Shown here: positions 1 to 7,100 of the stretch, piece by piece
How the letters are laid out: each line of letters begins with the position of its first letter
Numbering within the stretch: the first letter of the stretch is position 1
Origin: a bacterium
GTDB lineage: Bacteria > UBA9089 > UBA9088 > JAGUXG01
Reading direction: 5' to 3'
Length of the DNA stretch: 10,075 nucleotides
Assembly: GCA_020061965.1 (NCBI GenBank)
Contig: JAGUXG010000072.1
Coordinates: 1-10,075 of the forward strand
Notes under the pieces: model-generated
What the model was told of the DNA's origin: nothing
Seen by the model: the letters and a program-made list of their open reading frames with translations, nothing else
The model's database searches: none
Made by a program: the position numbers and the translations under genes

Positions 1-827
1 CAAATGCAAATCTTTTGATTCAACAAGTTGTATCTTGCGGAAATCACATCTTTGAGATATTGGATGTCCAAGAAGAGAAGGTGAAAAAGGGCAAGTCAAT
101 CAAGATTAAAAAGGGAGAGATCCAGATAGAAGAACTCTCTTTCTCATACAGAAAAAAGCCTGTCCTTTCTAATATAAACTTAGAGATTGCAAGTGGAGAG
201 ACAGTAGCCATTGTTGGACCATCAGGTGCAGGAAAGAGCACCCTTATCAACCTTATCTTAGGGTTCTATCAGCCAGATACAGGAAGGATCCTGATTGATG
301 GTCAGGATACAAAAGGATGCAGTCTCTTGAGTTTGCGTCAATCTATTGGTGTTGTTCCCCAGGAGGTAGCTCTATTCTCAGGGACTGTTGCCGAGAATAT
401 TGCCTATGGTGCTTCATGGTATTCGGAAAGAGAGATAAAAAAGGCAGCGGTTGCAGCTTTCGCCGATGGGTTTGTCTCAGAGCTTTCCGATGGATACCAG
501 ACAGAGGTTGGTGAGCACGGAGCAAAACTTTCTGGTGGACAAAAGCAGAGGATAGCCATAGCCCGTGCCATTATCATCAGTCCAAAGATACTCATACTGG
601 ACGAAGCAACATCCCATGTTGACCAGGAGTCAGAAAAGCTGATAAGAGAATCTATCACCACAGTTATGCGGAATCAAACGACAATCATCATTGCTCACAG
701 GTTATCATCCATCCTCTCCTGCGATAAGATTGTTGTCATAGATAAAGGAGAGATTGCTGAGATTGGAACGCACTATGATCTCTTGCAGAAGAATGGGGTC
801 TATAAGAGGTTATATGAAAGTGGATAA
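1..827 (+). CDS. ABC exporter ATP-binding domain, C-terminal part (5' truncated by window edge)
   Basis: This is the nucleotide-binding domain of an ABC exporter that hydrolyses ATP to drive transport across the inner membrane. The reading frame stays open to the left edge (in frame from base 3), so the TTG at 15 is not the real start and the membrane domain lies outside the window. Numbered from that TTG, the Walker A GPSGAGKS is at residues 68-75, the Q-loop VVPQ at 113-116, the signature LSGGQ at 172-176, Walker B ILILDEA at 192-198, a D-loop-like SHVD at 200-203 and the H-loop histidine at 228. All catalytic elements are intact. The order and spacing match the MsbA/LmrA-type fused permease-ATPase family, where about 300 residues of six-helix membrane domain precede the ATPase. 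The substrate (lipid, peptide or drug) cannot be told from this half. A palindrome lies 7 bp after the stop. Confidence 0.93.
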   Translation, partial: NANLLIQQVVSCGNHIFEILDVQEEKVKKGKSIKIKKGEIQIEELSFSYRKKPVLSNINLEIASGETVAIVGPSGAGKSTLINLILGFYQPDTGRILIDGQDTKGCSLLSLRQSIGVVPQEVALFSGTVAENIAYGASWYSEREIKKAAVAAFADGFVSELSDGYQTEVGEHGAKLSGGQKQRIAIARAIIISPKILILDEATSHVDQESEKLIRESITTVMRNQTTIIIAHRLSSILSCDKIVVIDKGEIAEIGTHYDLLQKNGVYKRLYESG

Positions 828-828
828 A

Positions 829-933
829 TCAGGACTGAACTTTGGCAAATTTGCAAAAGTTCAGTTCATATTCATTGACAATCGCCTTGATTGCAGCCGT
901 GTCGCCATCCCTTATCAGGTCAACAGCGTACAC
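829..933 (-). other. Possible small ORF or coding remnant downstream of nusB
   Basis: On the minus strand, after the nusB stop, a frame is open from 966 to a TGA at 831-829 (45 codons). A GTG at 933 would give 34 residues. The translation looks protein-like, for example VYAVDLIRDGDTAAIKAIV followed by NEYE. The last dozen codons are the 835-864 palindrome. There is no ATG and no well-placed Shine-Dalgarno, and I recognise no family. It may be a decayed gene fragment truncated by the palindrome, or chance. The rest of the 828-977 gap shows nothing else. Confidence 0.2.
835..864. repeat. 30-bp palindrome (15-bp arms, one mismatch)
   Basis: The outer arms CTGAACTTT and AAAGTTCAG enclose the perfect 10-bp palindrome GCAAATTTGC. 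The only mismatch is the 844/855 pair. It lies between the ABC gene and the convergent nusB. A transcript from either strand would fold into a strong hairpin. Neither side has a clear U-run, so it is not a textbook intrinsic terminator. It could be a factor-dependent or bidirectional 3'-end stabiliser, or a copy of a dispersed genomic palindrome. Confidence 0.65.
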
Positions 934-977
934 TTCTTCTAATCCCCTCTGTATGACAGCCCTATTTTACACCATCC

Positions 978-1427
978 TCAAGCTGCTTTGTGCCTTCTCT
1001 TTTCTCTCTTGCCTCCTGATCCCTGCTCCCTCTCCTTTATCACCTTATCCAATATTCCATTCACAAAGCGGAAGGAATCTTGAGTGCTGAATCTCTTTGT
1101 TAGCTCTATCGCTTCATCAATCACTACCACAGGAGGGGTTTCGGCAAGAAAGAGAAGTTCAAGTAGTGAAAGCCTTAAAATATGGCGGTCAAGAATGGCA
1201 ACTCGCTCAAGCTCCCAGTGTTCTAAATGATCCATTATCACTTTATCAAGTTTTACCTGCTCCTTTATCACCCCATAGAAAAGAGATAGAGCAAATTTTG
1301 TTACCTCTTCATCTTCTGGATATTCAGAAAAGTAGCTCTCTGCCACCTGCTCTGGTTCCTCACAAGTTAGGCCCTGCCAATAGAGAAGTTGTAAGGCTGT
1401 CTCTCTTCCTTTTGTTCTCTTTCTCAT
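978..1427 (-). CDS. nusB: Transcription antitermination factor NusB
   Basis: NusB is a small all-helical RNA-binding protein. With NusE (ribosomal S10) it binds boxA and helps assemble the antitermination complex on rRNA operons. The 149-residue length is normal for the family. The N-terminus is a typical basic start (MRKRTKGRETALQLLY). The conserved core is present: a W-x-LERVAILDRHILRLSLLELLF segment at about 71-93, PPVVVIDEAIELTKRFST at about 98-115 and the F-VNGILDKV motif at 121-129. The last about 17 residues are a Gly/Lys/Arg-rich tail read from a pyrimidine-rich stretch (about 985-1035) and are not part of the conserved fold; the tail may come from a low-complexity repeat. The start ATG has no clear Shine-Dalgarno. 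The near-consensus promoter at 1463-1491 would give a leader of about 29 nt. The gene is divergent from efp. Confidence 0.95.
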   Translation of the reverse strand: MRKRTKGRETALQLLYWQGLTCEEPEQVAESYFSEYPEDEEVTKFALSLFYGVIKEQVKLDKVIMDHLEHWELERVAILDRHILRLSLLELLFLAETPPVVVIDEAIELTKRFSTQDSFRFVNGILDKVIKEREQGSGGKREKRRHKAA

Positions 1428-1462
1428 TTTTTAATACAGGACATATAAGACTTATAGGACCT

Positions 1463-1491
1463 ATTATACGACCTAAAAATCTTCTTGTCAA
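1463..1491 (-). promoter_or_regulatory. Sigma-70 promoter of nusB
   Basis: On the minus strand a perfect -35 TTGACA (1491-1486) and a perfect -10 TATAAT (1468-1463) are separated by 17 bp. Transcription should begin near 1456, about 29 nt before the nusB ATG. The -35 box occupies the same base pairs as the -35 of the divergent efp promoter. Confidence 0.85.
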
Positions 1492-1514
1492 AAGTAGTTT
1501 GTTCTTTCTATAAT
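1485..1514 (+). promoter_or_regulatory. Sigma-70 promoter of efp (leaderless transcript)
   Basis: The -35 TTGTCA (1485-1490) and -10 TATAAT (1509-1514) are 18 bp apart. The expected start of transcription, 7 nt after the last -10 base, is A1521, which is the first base of the efp ATG. No Shine-Dalgarno exists before this ATG. The TTG at 1485, which an ORF finder would take as the start, is the -35 box itself. Confidence 0.82.
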
Positions 1515-1520
1515 CTTCCT

Positions 1521-2081
1521 ATGATTTCTGCGAACGACTTAAGAGCTGGCACAAACATAGAATATAATGGGGCAATCTGCACAGTGATTGACTTTGCTCA
1601 TATTAAACCTGGAAAGGGTGGTGCTTTTGCCAAGGTAAAGATGAAACAAATGAAGACAGGTGCTATTGCTGAGTATACCTTCAGACCGGAAGAGAAATTT
1701 ACCCATGTCCAGATATATGAGAAGCAATACCAGTATCTCTATGCTAGCGGCGATGCATTCTGGTTTATGGATAATGAGACTTATGAGCAGATAAACCTGA
1801 ATAAGGATATAATCGGTGAACGGGCAAAATACCTCATAGAAAATATGAACGTCTCCTTACTTTCCTATAACGAAAAGATTATTGACTTGAAGCTACCTAC
1901 TGTTGTTACGCAAAGAATAGTTGAAACAGAGCCAGGATTTCGAGGGGACACTGCCCAGGGTGGAACAAAGCCTGCTATTACAGAGACAGGGCTTCAAATT
2001 CAAGTGCCACTCTTTATTGAGCAGGATGAGTTAGTGAGGATAGATACAAGGACTGGTGCGTATCTGGAGAGGGTAAGGTGA
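1521..2081 (+). CDS. efp: Translation elongation factor P
   Basis: EF-P binds between the P and E sites of the ribosome and relieves stalling at polyproline. From ATG 1521 the protein is 186 residues, the usual EF-P length. All three domains are recognisable: an N-terminal KOW-like domain with the tip loop HIKPGKGGAF (27-36), a middle OB domain, and a C-terminal OB domain with the signature PGFRGDTAQGGTKPA followed by TGLQIQVPLFI. The loop-tip residue is Lys32, the position modified in lysine-type EF-P; no epmA/epmB is visible here. I rejected the upstream TTG at 1485 because it lies in the -35 box and adds 12 non-conserved residues. The ATG coincides with the predicted transcription start, so the mRNA is probably leaderless. 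The stop overlaps the next gene by 4 bp, the common efp-accB arrangement. Confidence 0.96.
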   Translation: MISANDLRAGTNIEYNGAICTVIDFAHIKPGKGGAFAKVKMKQMKTGAIAEYTFRPEEKFTHVQIYEKQYQYLYASGDAFWFMDNETYEQINLNKDIIGERAKYLIENMNVSLLSYNEKIIDLKLPTVVTQRIVETEPGFRGDTAQGGTKPAITETGLQIQVPLFIEQDELVRIDTRTGAYLERVR

Positions 2082-2458
2082 GTGTAGAACATATAGAAAA
2101 ACTTGCCCTTCTTATGGCAAAAAAGGGCATCTTGGAGTTAGAGATAAAAGATGCAGACTTCGAATACTGTCTAAAAAGAAACAAGCTCTCTCCCCCTATC
2201 TCTCTCACCAAAAAGAAAGAAGATGTATGGGAGATTAAGGCACAGACAGTTGGCATCTTTTACCCAAAGGCAAGGCCAAAGGAAAGGATAAAGAGCAATC
2301 AGGTAGTAGGTTTGATAACGGTAATAGGAGAATCCTTTGATCTTGTTTCAGATAGAGATGGCGAGATTCTTGAGGTATTAGTAGAAGAAGGACAGGCGGT
2401 TCAATACGGACAGCCTTTATTTTTATGTAAATATGAATGTGAAGCGTCAAACGGTTAA
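2078..2458 (+). CDS. BCCP-like protein (AccB position) lacking the biotin-acceptor lysine
   Basis: The protein resembles AccB, the biotin carboxyl carrier of acetyl-CoA carboxylase, in layout. It has an N-terminal helix (IEKLALLMAKKGILELEI), a charged linker (about 31-52), then a C-terminal barrel-like segment with VGIFYP (58-63) and EILEVLVEEGQAVQYGQPLF (96-115), which match the flanks of the biotinyl domain. In normal BCCP these flanks enclose E-A-M-K-(L/M)-M. Here the aligned segment is T-V-I-G-E-S (81-86), so the acceptor lysine is Gly84 and both flanking methionines are lost. It therefore cannot be biotinylated in the usual way. The GTG start at 2078 overlaps the efp stop (GTGA) and has a good Shine-Dalgarno (GGAGAGG at 2066-2072). 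No accC follows. The frame is intact, so it looks maintained rather than pseudogenised. A regulatory or structural role like plant BADC proteins is an inference. Confidence 0.8.
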   Translation: MSVEHIEKLALLMAKKGILELEIKDADFEYCLKRNKLSPPISLTKKKEDVWEIKAQTVGIFYPKARPKERIKSNQVVGLITVIGESFDLVSDRDGEILEVLVEEGQAVQYGQPLFLCKYECEASNG

Positions 2459-2478
2459 AATATACTCATTTAAGAACA

Positions 2479-2512
2479 AAATTTTTGCTAGACTTGATTT
2501 CTTCTCGGTATA
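2479..2512 (+). repeat. 34-bp repeat, solitary half-element (copy A)
   Basis: This sequence, ending GATTTCTTCTCGGTATA, is repeated in reverse complement at 3512-3545 with one mismatch in 34 bp, and in direct orientation at 3552-3585 with divergence only around its middle (positions 8-17). It follows the BCCP-like stop by 20 bp. The bases to its left (ATTTAAG then AACAAA) resemble the centre of the full 74-bp element, so it looks like an element that lost its left arm. Confidence 0.8.
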
Positions 2513-2523
2513 GAATAAAATAT

Positions 2524-2551
2524 TTGCAAACCTGTTGTTTATGGATATAAA
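2524..2551 (+). promoter_or_regulatory. Candidate tilS promoter
   Basis: TTGCAA (2524-2529) and TATAAA (2546-2551) are 16 bp apart. The predicted transcript start is about 2558-2561, at or just before the ATG at 2561. The hexamers match consensus less well (4/6 and 5/6) than the efp promoter, so this is moderate evidence. Confidence 0.45.
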
Positions 2552-2560
2552 ATGAGTGGT

Positions 2561-3499
2561 ATGCTCATCCCAAAATACTTAAAGACGATACACTCCTTAA
2601 ATATGTTTGAAGAAGGGGATAGGGTTGTAGTTGGTGTCTCAGGTGGGCCTGACTCTATAGCACTTCTCCTTGTTTTGCATTCTGTTCGGAGGTATCTTGG
2701 AATAGACCTTTCTGTTTGCCACTTTAACCACAAGATACGGAAAGAATCAGACAAGGAGGCTCTCTATGTTAAGGGATTTTCAGAAGACCTTGGTATCAGA
2801 TGTTTTATTGAGGAATGGAAGAAACCTGCGACATCTAATACTCAAAAAGAAGCAAGAAAGGCAAGATATGGATTCTTTCTGAAGAGGGCTGTGGAGCTTT
2901 CAGCAAATAAGATAGCCCTCGGTCATAATCTTACTGACTCTGCAGAGACTGTGCTTTTTCATATCACAAGGGGTGAGAGACCCCTTCCTATTCCTACAAA
3001 AAGTGTCATGGATGGGATAATCATCGTAAGACCTCTGATTGAGATTGAAGCAGAAGAGATACGGAGCTATCTCACCAAGAAGAATATCCATTTCTGCCTT
3101 GACCCTTCCAATAGCCTGCCCATTTATTCCAGAAACAAGATACGACTCAAGATAATGCCAGAGCTTTATAAATTAAACCCGAATATTGTCGGAGCTCTTA
3201 CAAAGATTGGAAGAATTACCGAGAGGGAAAAGGATTATTTTGGGAAAACTGCAAAAAAGTGTGGTTTTGAATGTAGAGTAGCAGATAAAGCCTTCTCTAT
3301 CCAAAAGCTCCTTTCCTATCATCCAGCTCTAATCGCCCATATTGTAAAAGAGGAGGGTGTTAATTTTTCGCAGGTAGAGGAGATTCTATCCCTGCTTACA
3401 AAACCTGGGAGATGGAGGGTTGATCTGGGTAAAGTAGGATGGGCTATGAGAAAAAAAGACTTACTTATTCTGTCAAAAGACTGTGTAATACCCAAATGA
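2561..3499 (+). CDS. tilS: tRNA(Ile)-lysidine synthase
   Basis: TilS uses ATP to attach lysine to C34 of the CAU-anticodon tRNA-Ile, changing it to read AUA. The product (312 residues) carries the N-type ATP pyrophosphatase P-loop SGGPDS (residues 27-32), the family CHFNHKIR stretch, a HNLTDSAETVL motif equivalent to the usual HxxDDQAET, and the downstream IIIVRPLIEI, DPSN and YSRNKIRLKIMPEL blocks, all in TilS order. The C-terminal domain is shorter than in E. coli TilS (about 430 residues) but within the range of short forms. An ATG at 2552 would add three residues, but it abuts a plausible -10 (2546-2551), and family N-termini begin like ML-x-K-x-x-KTI, so I prefer 2561. A glycine-rich loop often seen after HxxxRG (RGTGLxGL) is replaced by RGERPLPIP. 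Inverted copies of a 34-bp repeat flank the gene. Confidence 0.93.
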   Translation: MLIPKYLKTIHSLNMFEEGDRVVVGVSGGPDSIALLLVLHSVRRYLGIDLSVCHFNHKIRKESDKEALYVKGFSEDLGIRCFIEEWKKPATSNTQKEARKARYGFFLKRAVELSANKIALGHNLTDSAETVLFHITRGERPLPIPTKSVMDGIIIVRPLIEIEAEEIRSYLTKKNIHFCLDPSNSLPIYSRNKIRLKIMPELYKLNPNIVGALTKIGRITEREKDYFGKTAKKCGFECRVADKAFSIQKLLSYHPALIAHIVKEEGVNFSQVEEILSLLTKPGRWRVDLGKVGWAMRKKDLLILSKDCVIPK

Positions 3500-3511
3500 A
3501 TATCTCCTATT

Positions 3512-3585
3512 TATACCAAGAAGAAATCAAGTCTAGCAAAAATTTAAGCTTAAATTTTCGCAAAGTAAGATTTCTTCTCGGTATA
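3512..3585. repeat. 74-bp palindromic element (two 34-bp arms around AAGCTT)
   Basis: The left arm (3512-3545) begins TATACCAAGAAGAAATC and the right arm (3552-3585) ends GATTTCTTCTCGGTATA, each 34 bp, joined by AAGCTT. The outer 17 bp pair with one mismatch; the inner AAAATTTAAG/CTTAAATTTT pair perfectly; the region between is diverged. The structure resembles a MITE or a dispersed palindrome with TATA ends. It fills most of the 170-bp gap after tilS. A role as a bidirectional terminator or 3' hairpin is possible, but no U-tract follows. Confidence 0.8.
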
Positions 3586-3633
3586 ATTTAGATATATCAT
3601 TTTGAAATAGTAACAACAAGTGCTGTCATAGAG

Positions 3634-3663
3634 TTGACAAATTTTAATTTAATCTTATATAAT
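3634..3663 (+). promoter_or_regulatory. Perfect consensus sigma-70 promoter (leaderless transcript)
   Basis: TTGACA (3634-3639) and TATAAT (3658-3663) are both perfect, with an 18-bp spacer, the same geometry as the efp promoter. Position +1 falls at A3670, the first base of the start ATG. A second overlapping TATAAT (3663-3668) has a non-optimal 23-bp spacer. Confidence 0.85.
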
Positions 3664-3669
3664 ATAATA

Positions 3670-4125
3670 ATGAACGAAGTGTTTCAAAATGGTGGCAGTG
3701 AAATAATTGGGAAGCTCCAGTTTATATCTATGTTTGTCTCAATTATTGCAATAACAATTGTTATTATTCTCTGGATTCTGAAGATACGAGCAGAAAAGAG
3801 GTTTAAGTTCGTTCGTGGAGAAGACTTAAAAAAGATTGAGGCAATGGCTAAAGAGAGAGAGGAACTGAGAGGCGAAATGATTAGAAAACTTGACCTTTTG
3901 GCAGAAAAAGATAAGGATCAGGAGAGTATTCTTTTAAGTATATTTAAGCAGAGGGAGGATAGGTTCAAGCAGGAGCAAGAAGACATAACCAATTGGCTGG
4001 AATATAAAGTAACCAAGTGGCAGAACGAGATAGAAGACAGGTTTTCTGCCAGATTTGACCGTCTTTTTCAGGATATTGAAGGAATAAAAACCCGCCTTGA
4101 CAGATTAGAACAACATAAGGGATAA
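3670..4125 (+). CDS. Small single-pass membrane protein with cytoplasmic coiled coil, unknown function
   Basis: I do not recognise a family. From ATG 3670 the product has 151 residues: a short N-terminus, one hydrophobic segment (about 17-38, FISMFVSIIAITIVIILWIL) and a basic stop-transfer (KIRAEKRFKF). A long, highly charged helical region (about 50-149) follows, with heptad-like spacing and many Glu/Lys/Arg, ending DIEGIKTRLDRLEQ. The positive-inside rule suggests that the coiled coil is cytoplasmic. The layout resembles divergent scaffold or LapA/YtxH-like helpers, but this is only a shape comparison. The earlier TTG at 3634 lies in the -35 box and is not a start. There is no Shine-Dalgarno; with the promoter at 3634-3663 the mRNA is likely leaderless. 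The gene is monocistronic and converges on the HdrA-like gene. Confidence 0.72.
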   Translation: MNEVFQNGGSEIIGKLQFISMFVSIIAITIVIILWILKIRAEKRFKFVRGEDLKKIEAMAKEREELRGEMIRKLDLLAEKDKDQESILLSIFKQREDRFKQEQEDITNWLEYKVTKWQNEIEDRFSARFDRLFQDIEGIKTRLDRLEQHKG

Positions 4126-4186
4126 AATCGTAATTCTGATTTTTTGGAAATCTATCTTTATTTGGTATAGCCATAACTACAAAGAT

Positions 4187-7100
4187 TTATTCTTTAAAAA
4201 AATGCTCAAATAACGTTCCTGTTTTAGCCATCACCTGCTCATCTTTATAGTGCATCAGTTGAATAGCCTTTGCTGGGCATTCTGATGCGCAGATACCACA
4301 GCCTTGACATTTGGCTGCTTCAATTTCTGCTACACCTTTTTCGTTAATAGCCGGGACATCATAAGGACACATTCGGATACAGGTCAGACAAGCGACACAT
4401 TTGTCTCCATCAATTACAGATACTACCCCTCCAACCTCCAAATGGTCTTTTGCCAATATGGTAGCGGCACGACCTGCTGCTGCTTGAGCCTGGGCAATGG
4501 ACTCTTCAATTAGCTTCGGTGAATGGGCCAGGCCGCACAAAAACATACCTTCTGTAGCAAAGTCAACGGGTCGAAGTTTCATGTGTGCCTCAAGGAAGAA
4601 CCGCTCTGCATTCAAGGTTACCTTAAGAAGCGGAGCCAGATTCTCATTCTCCGGATGCGAAACAATAGCTGATGCAAGCACCACCATATCCGCAGACAAC
4701 ACCAAATTATTCCCAAGTATTGGGTCAAATACCTCTACTTCCAATGGATTTTGGATTGAACTGGAATTCTGTACTCTGACCTCTGGTCTCCCATCTACAT
4801 CATACCGGATAAACACCACCCCGGCCCCCAGTGCTTGACGATAGTAATCCTCACGGAAGCCATAGCTACGAATATCCCGATATAAAATATACACCCTTGT
4901 TTCAGGGCTCCTCTCCTTTAGTTTAAGTGCGTTCTTGATTGCCTGGCTACAACAGATACGGCTACAATAGGGTCGTTCTTCATTGCGCGATCCGACACAT
5001 TGAATCATGACGATGGATTTTAGATCTTCAATATTTGATCTTCTATTTTCGATCTGTTCTTCTAATTCTTGCTGGGTAGTTACCCGTTCATCTTCGCCAT
5101 AGAGGTATTCTGTAGGTTTAGACTCCACGCCGCCTGTAGCCACAATCACCACCCCATGCTCAATCTCTATTTTCGATCTTCTATCTTCTATTTTCGATTT
5201 AAAATGGCCTACATGGCCAGATGCCTCTTTTACCTTGCTTTCAAGATGCACCTTTATTAGCTTATGGGCTTGCACCTGCTCTATCAGCGACTTCAAGTAC
5301 TCCTGTGGGTCATCACCTTTCAGTGTGGAATATACATGCCTCAAATTGCCTCCAAGCTCAGCCTCACGTTCTACCAATTCTACCTCAAATCCCTGCTCTG
5401 CTAAAGACAAAGCCGAAACCATACCTGATGCTCCACCACCAATAACCAATGCCCTTCTAATAACATCCATTGATAGATGGTAAAGCGGCTCAAGCAAAGC
5501 TGCCCTACTGCAAGCCATAGCCACCAATTCTTTTGCCTTTTCAGTTGCTGCCGCATGGTTTGAGCCATGCACCCATGAACACTGGTCACGGATATTTGCC
5601 ATTTCAAATAGATATTTATTTAGACCCGCATCACGGATAGTATCCTGGAATAGTCTCTCATGTGTCCTTGGGGTACAGGAAGCAACTATCACCCTATTAA
5701 GGTTATGCTCCCTAATCTTATCTTTGATCAGGGCTTGAGAGTCCTGGGAGCAGGTATATATCTTTTCTTCTACACAGGCTACATTGGCCAGGCCTTTAGC
5801 ATACTCAACTACACGAGGTACATCAACTACTCCAGCAATATTTATCCCGCATCTACAGATAAAGATTCCTATCCTTGGAGGCTGGCCAGCCACATCTATT
5901 TCAGGCGGATACTCCTTTTTAGCCATCATACTACCGCGAGCATCGGAAAGGAGCTCACCAACACATGCAGCAGCACCTGAAGCCTGCATCACTGTCTCCG
6001 GAATATCCTTTGGCTCTGAAGCAGCACCTGCGATATAAACGCCTTCTTTTGAGGTTGCAATCGGACTGAAGGTAGAGGTATCATAGAAACCATGTTGATT
6101 AAGCGCAATGCCAAGCCTTTGGGCTAACTCTTGTGTCTTTGCAGATGGCTTTAATCCCACAGACAGAATAACCATCTCAAACTCTTCTTCTATCAACTCA
6201 TTATTTGAGGCTACATATCGAATTGTCAGATTGTTTGTATTTGGGTCTTCCTTGACTGTAGAGGCCATACATCGAATATATCGGACTCCATACTCCTTTT
6301 GGGCCCGCTCATAATATAGATCAAACCCCTTGCCAAAGGCCCGCACATCCATAAAGAATATAGTCGGCTCAAGTCCAGGTGCATGGTCTTTAGCAATGAT
6401 TGCCTCTTTGGTAGCATACATACAGCAGACTGAAGAGCAGTATTTCTGTTCCTCGTCCCGAGAGCCAACACACTGAATCCAGGCAACCTTTTTTGGCTCC
6501 TTATGGTCTGATGGTCTGACTACATGCCCGGTTGTAGGTCCTGAAGCAGAGAGGTATCGTTCAAACTCAAGGCTAGTGATAACATTCGGATAATATCCAT
6601 ACCCATATTCTTCCCGCACCTTTGCTGAAACAGGCTCAAACCCTGGAGCAAGAACAACACTACCAACATTTATCTCTTGAATACATTCTGTCTGGTCATG
6701 CTCCACTGCCTTTGCCTGACATACCCGTTCGCACTCATAGCACTCCGAGCATATTCCACAGGAAAGGCATCTCTGTGCCTCTGCCTTTGCCTCCTCGCAA
6801 GTGAAGCCCAACTCAACCTCATCAAAGTTACCAGCCCTTTTCTCTATTTCCAGCTGACTCATTCTATGGCGAGGCATCTTTTTTATATTTTCAAGTTGCA
6901 CTTCTTTTACTACATCAAGCAGATTTTTCTCCCTACCTTGTTTGAGGTCTATTCCACGTAGATACCTGTCAATGGATTCAGCCGCACAATGCCCAGCAGC
7001 AATAGCATTTACTATAAACGCAGGGCCAGAGGCCACATCCCCACCAGCAAATACCCCTTTCTGATTGGTAGCTAAAGTCTGTGGGTCAACCTCAATCGTG

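Noticed and set aside
842..1090. Plus-strand frame opposite nusB and its downstream gap
   Set aside because: Low-complexity Ser/Leu/Pro translation, a shadow of nusB and the palindrome.
1485..1520. TTG start giving EF-P 12 extra N-terminal residues
   Set aside because: The TTG is the -35 hexamer; the extra residues are not in EF-P, and the ATG at 1521 gives the normal length.
3634..3669. TTG start extending the membrane protein by 12 residues
   Set aside because: The TTG begins the perfect -35 box TTGACA, and the -10 would be coding; the ATG at 3670 lies at +1.
4124..4145. Possible intrinsic terminator after the membrane protein (AAAATC/GATTTT then T run)
   Set aside because: The stem is six weak pairs with almost no GC; I cannot support a terminator.
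4304..4838. Plus-strand frames across the HdrA-like gene
   Set aside because: Antisense shadows; Cys/Ser-rich translations reflect the complement of the ferredoxin region.
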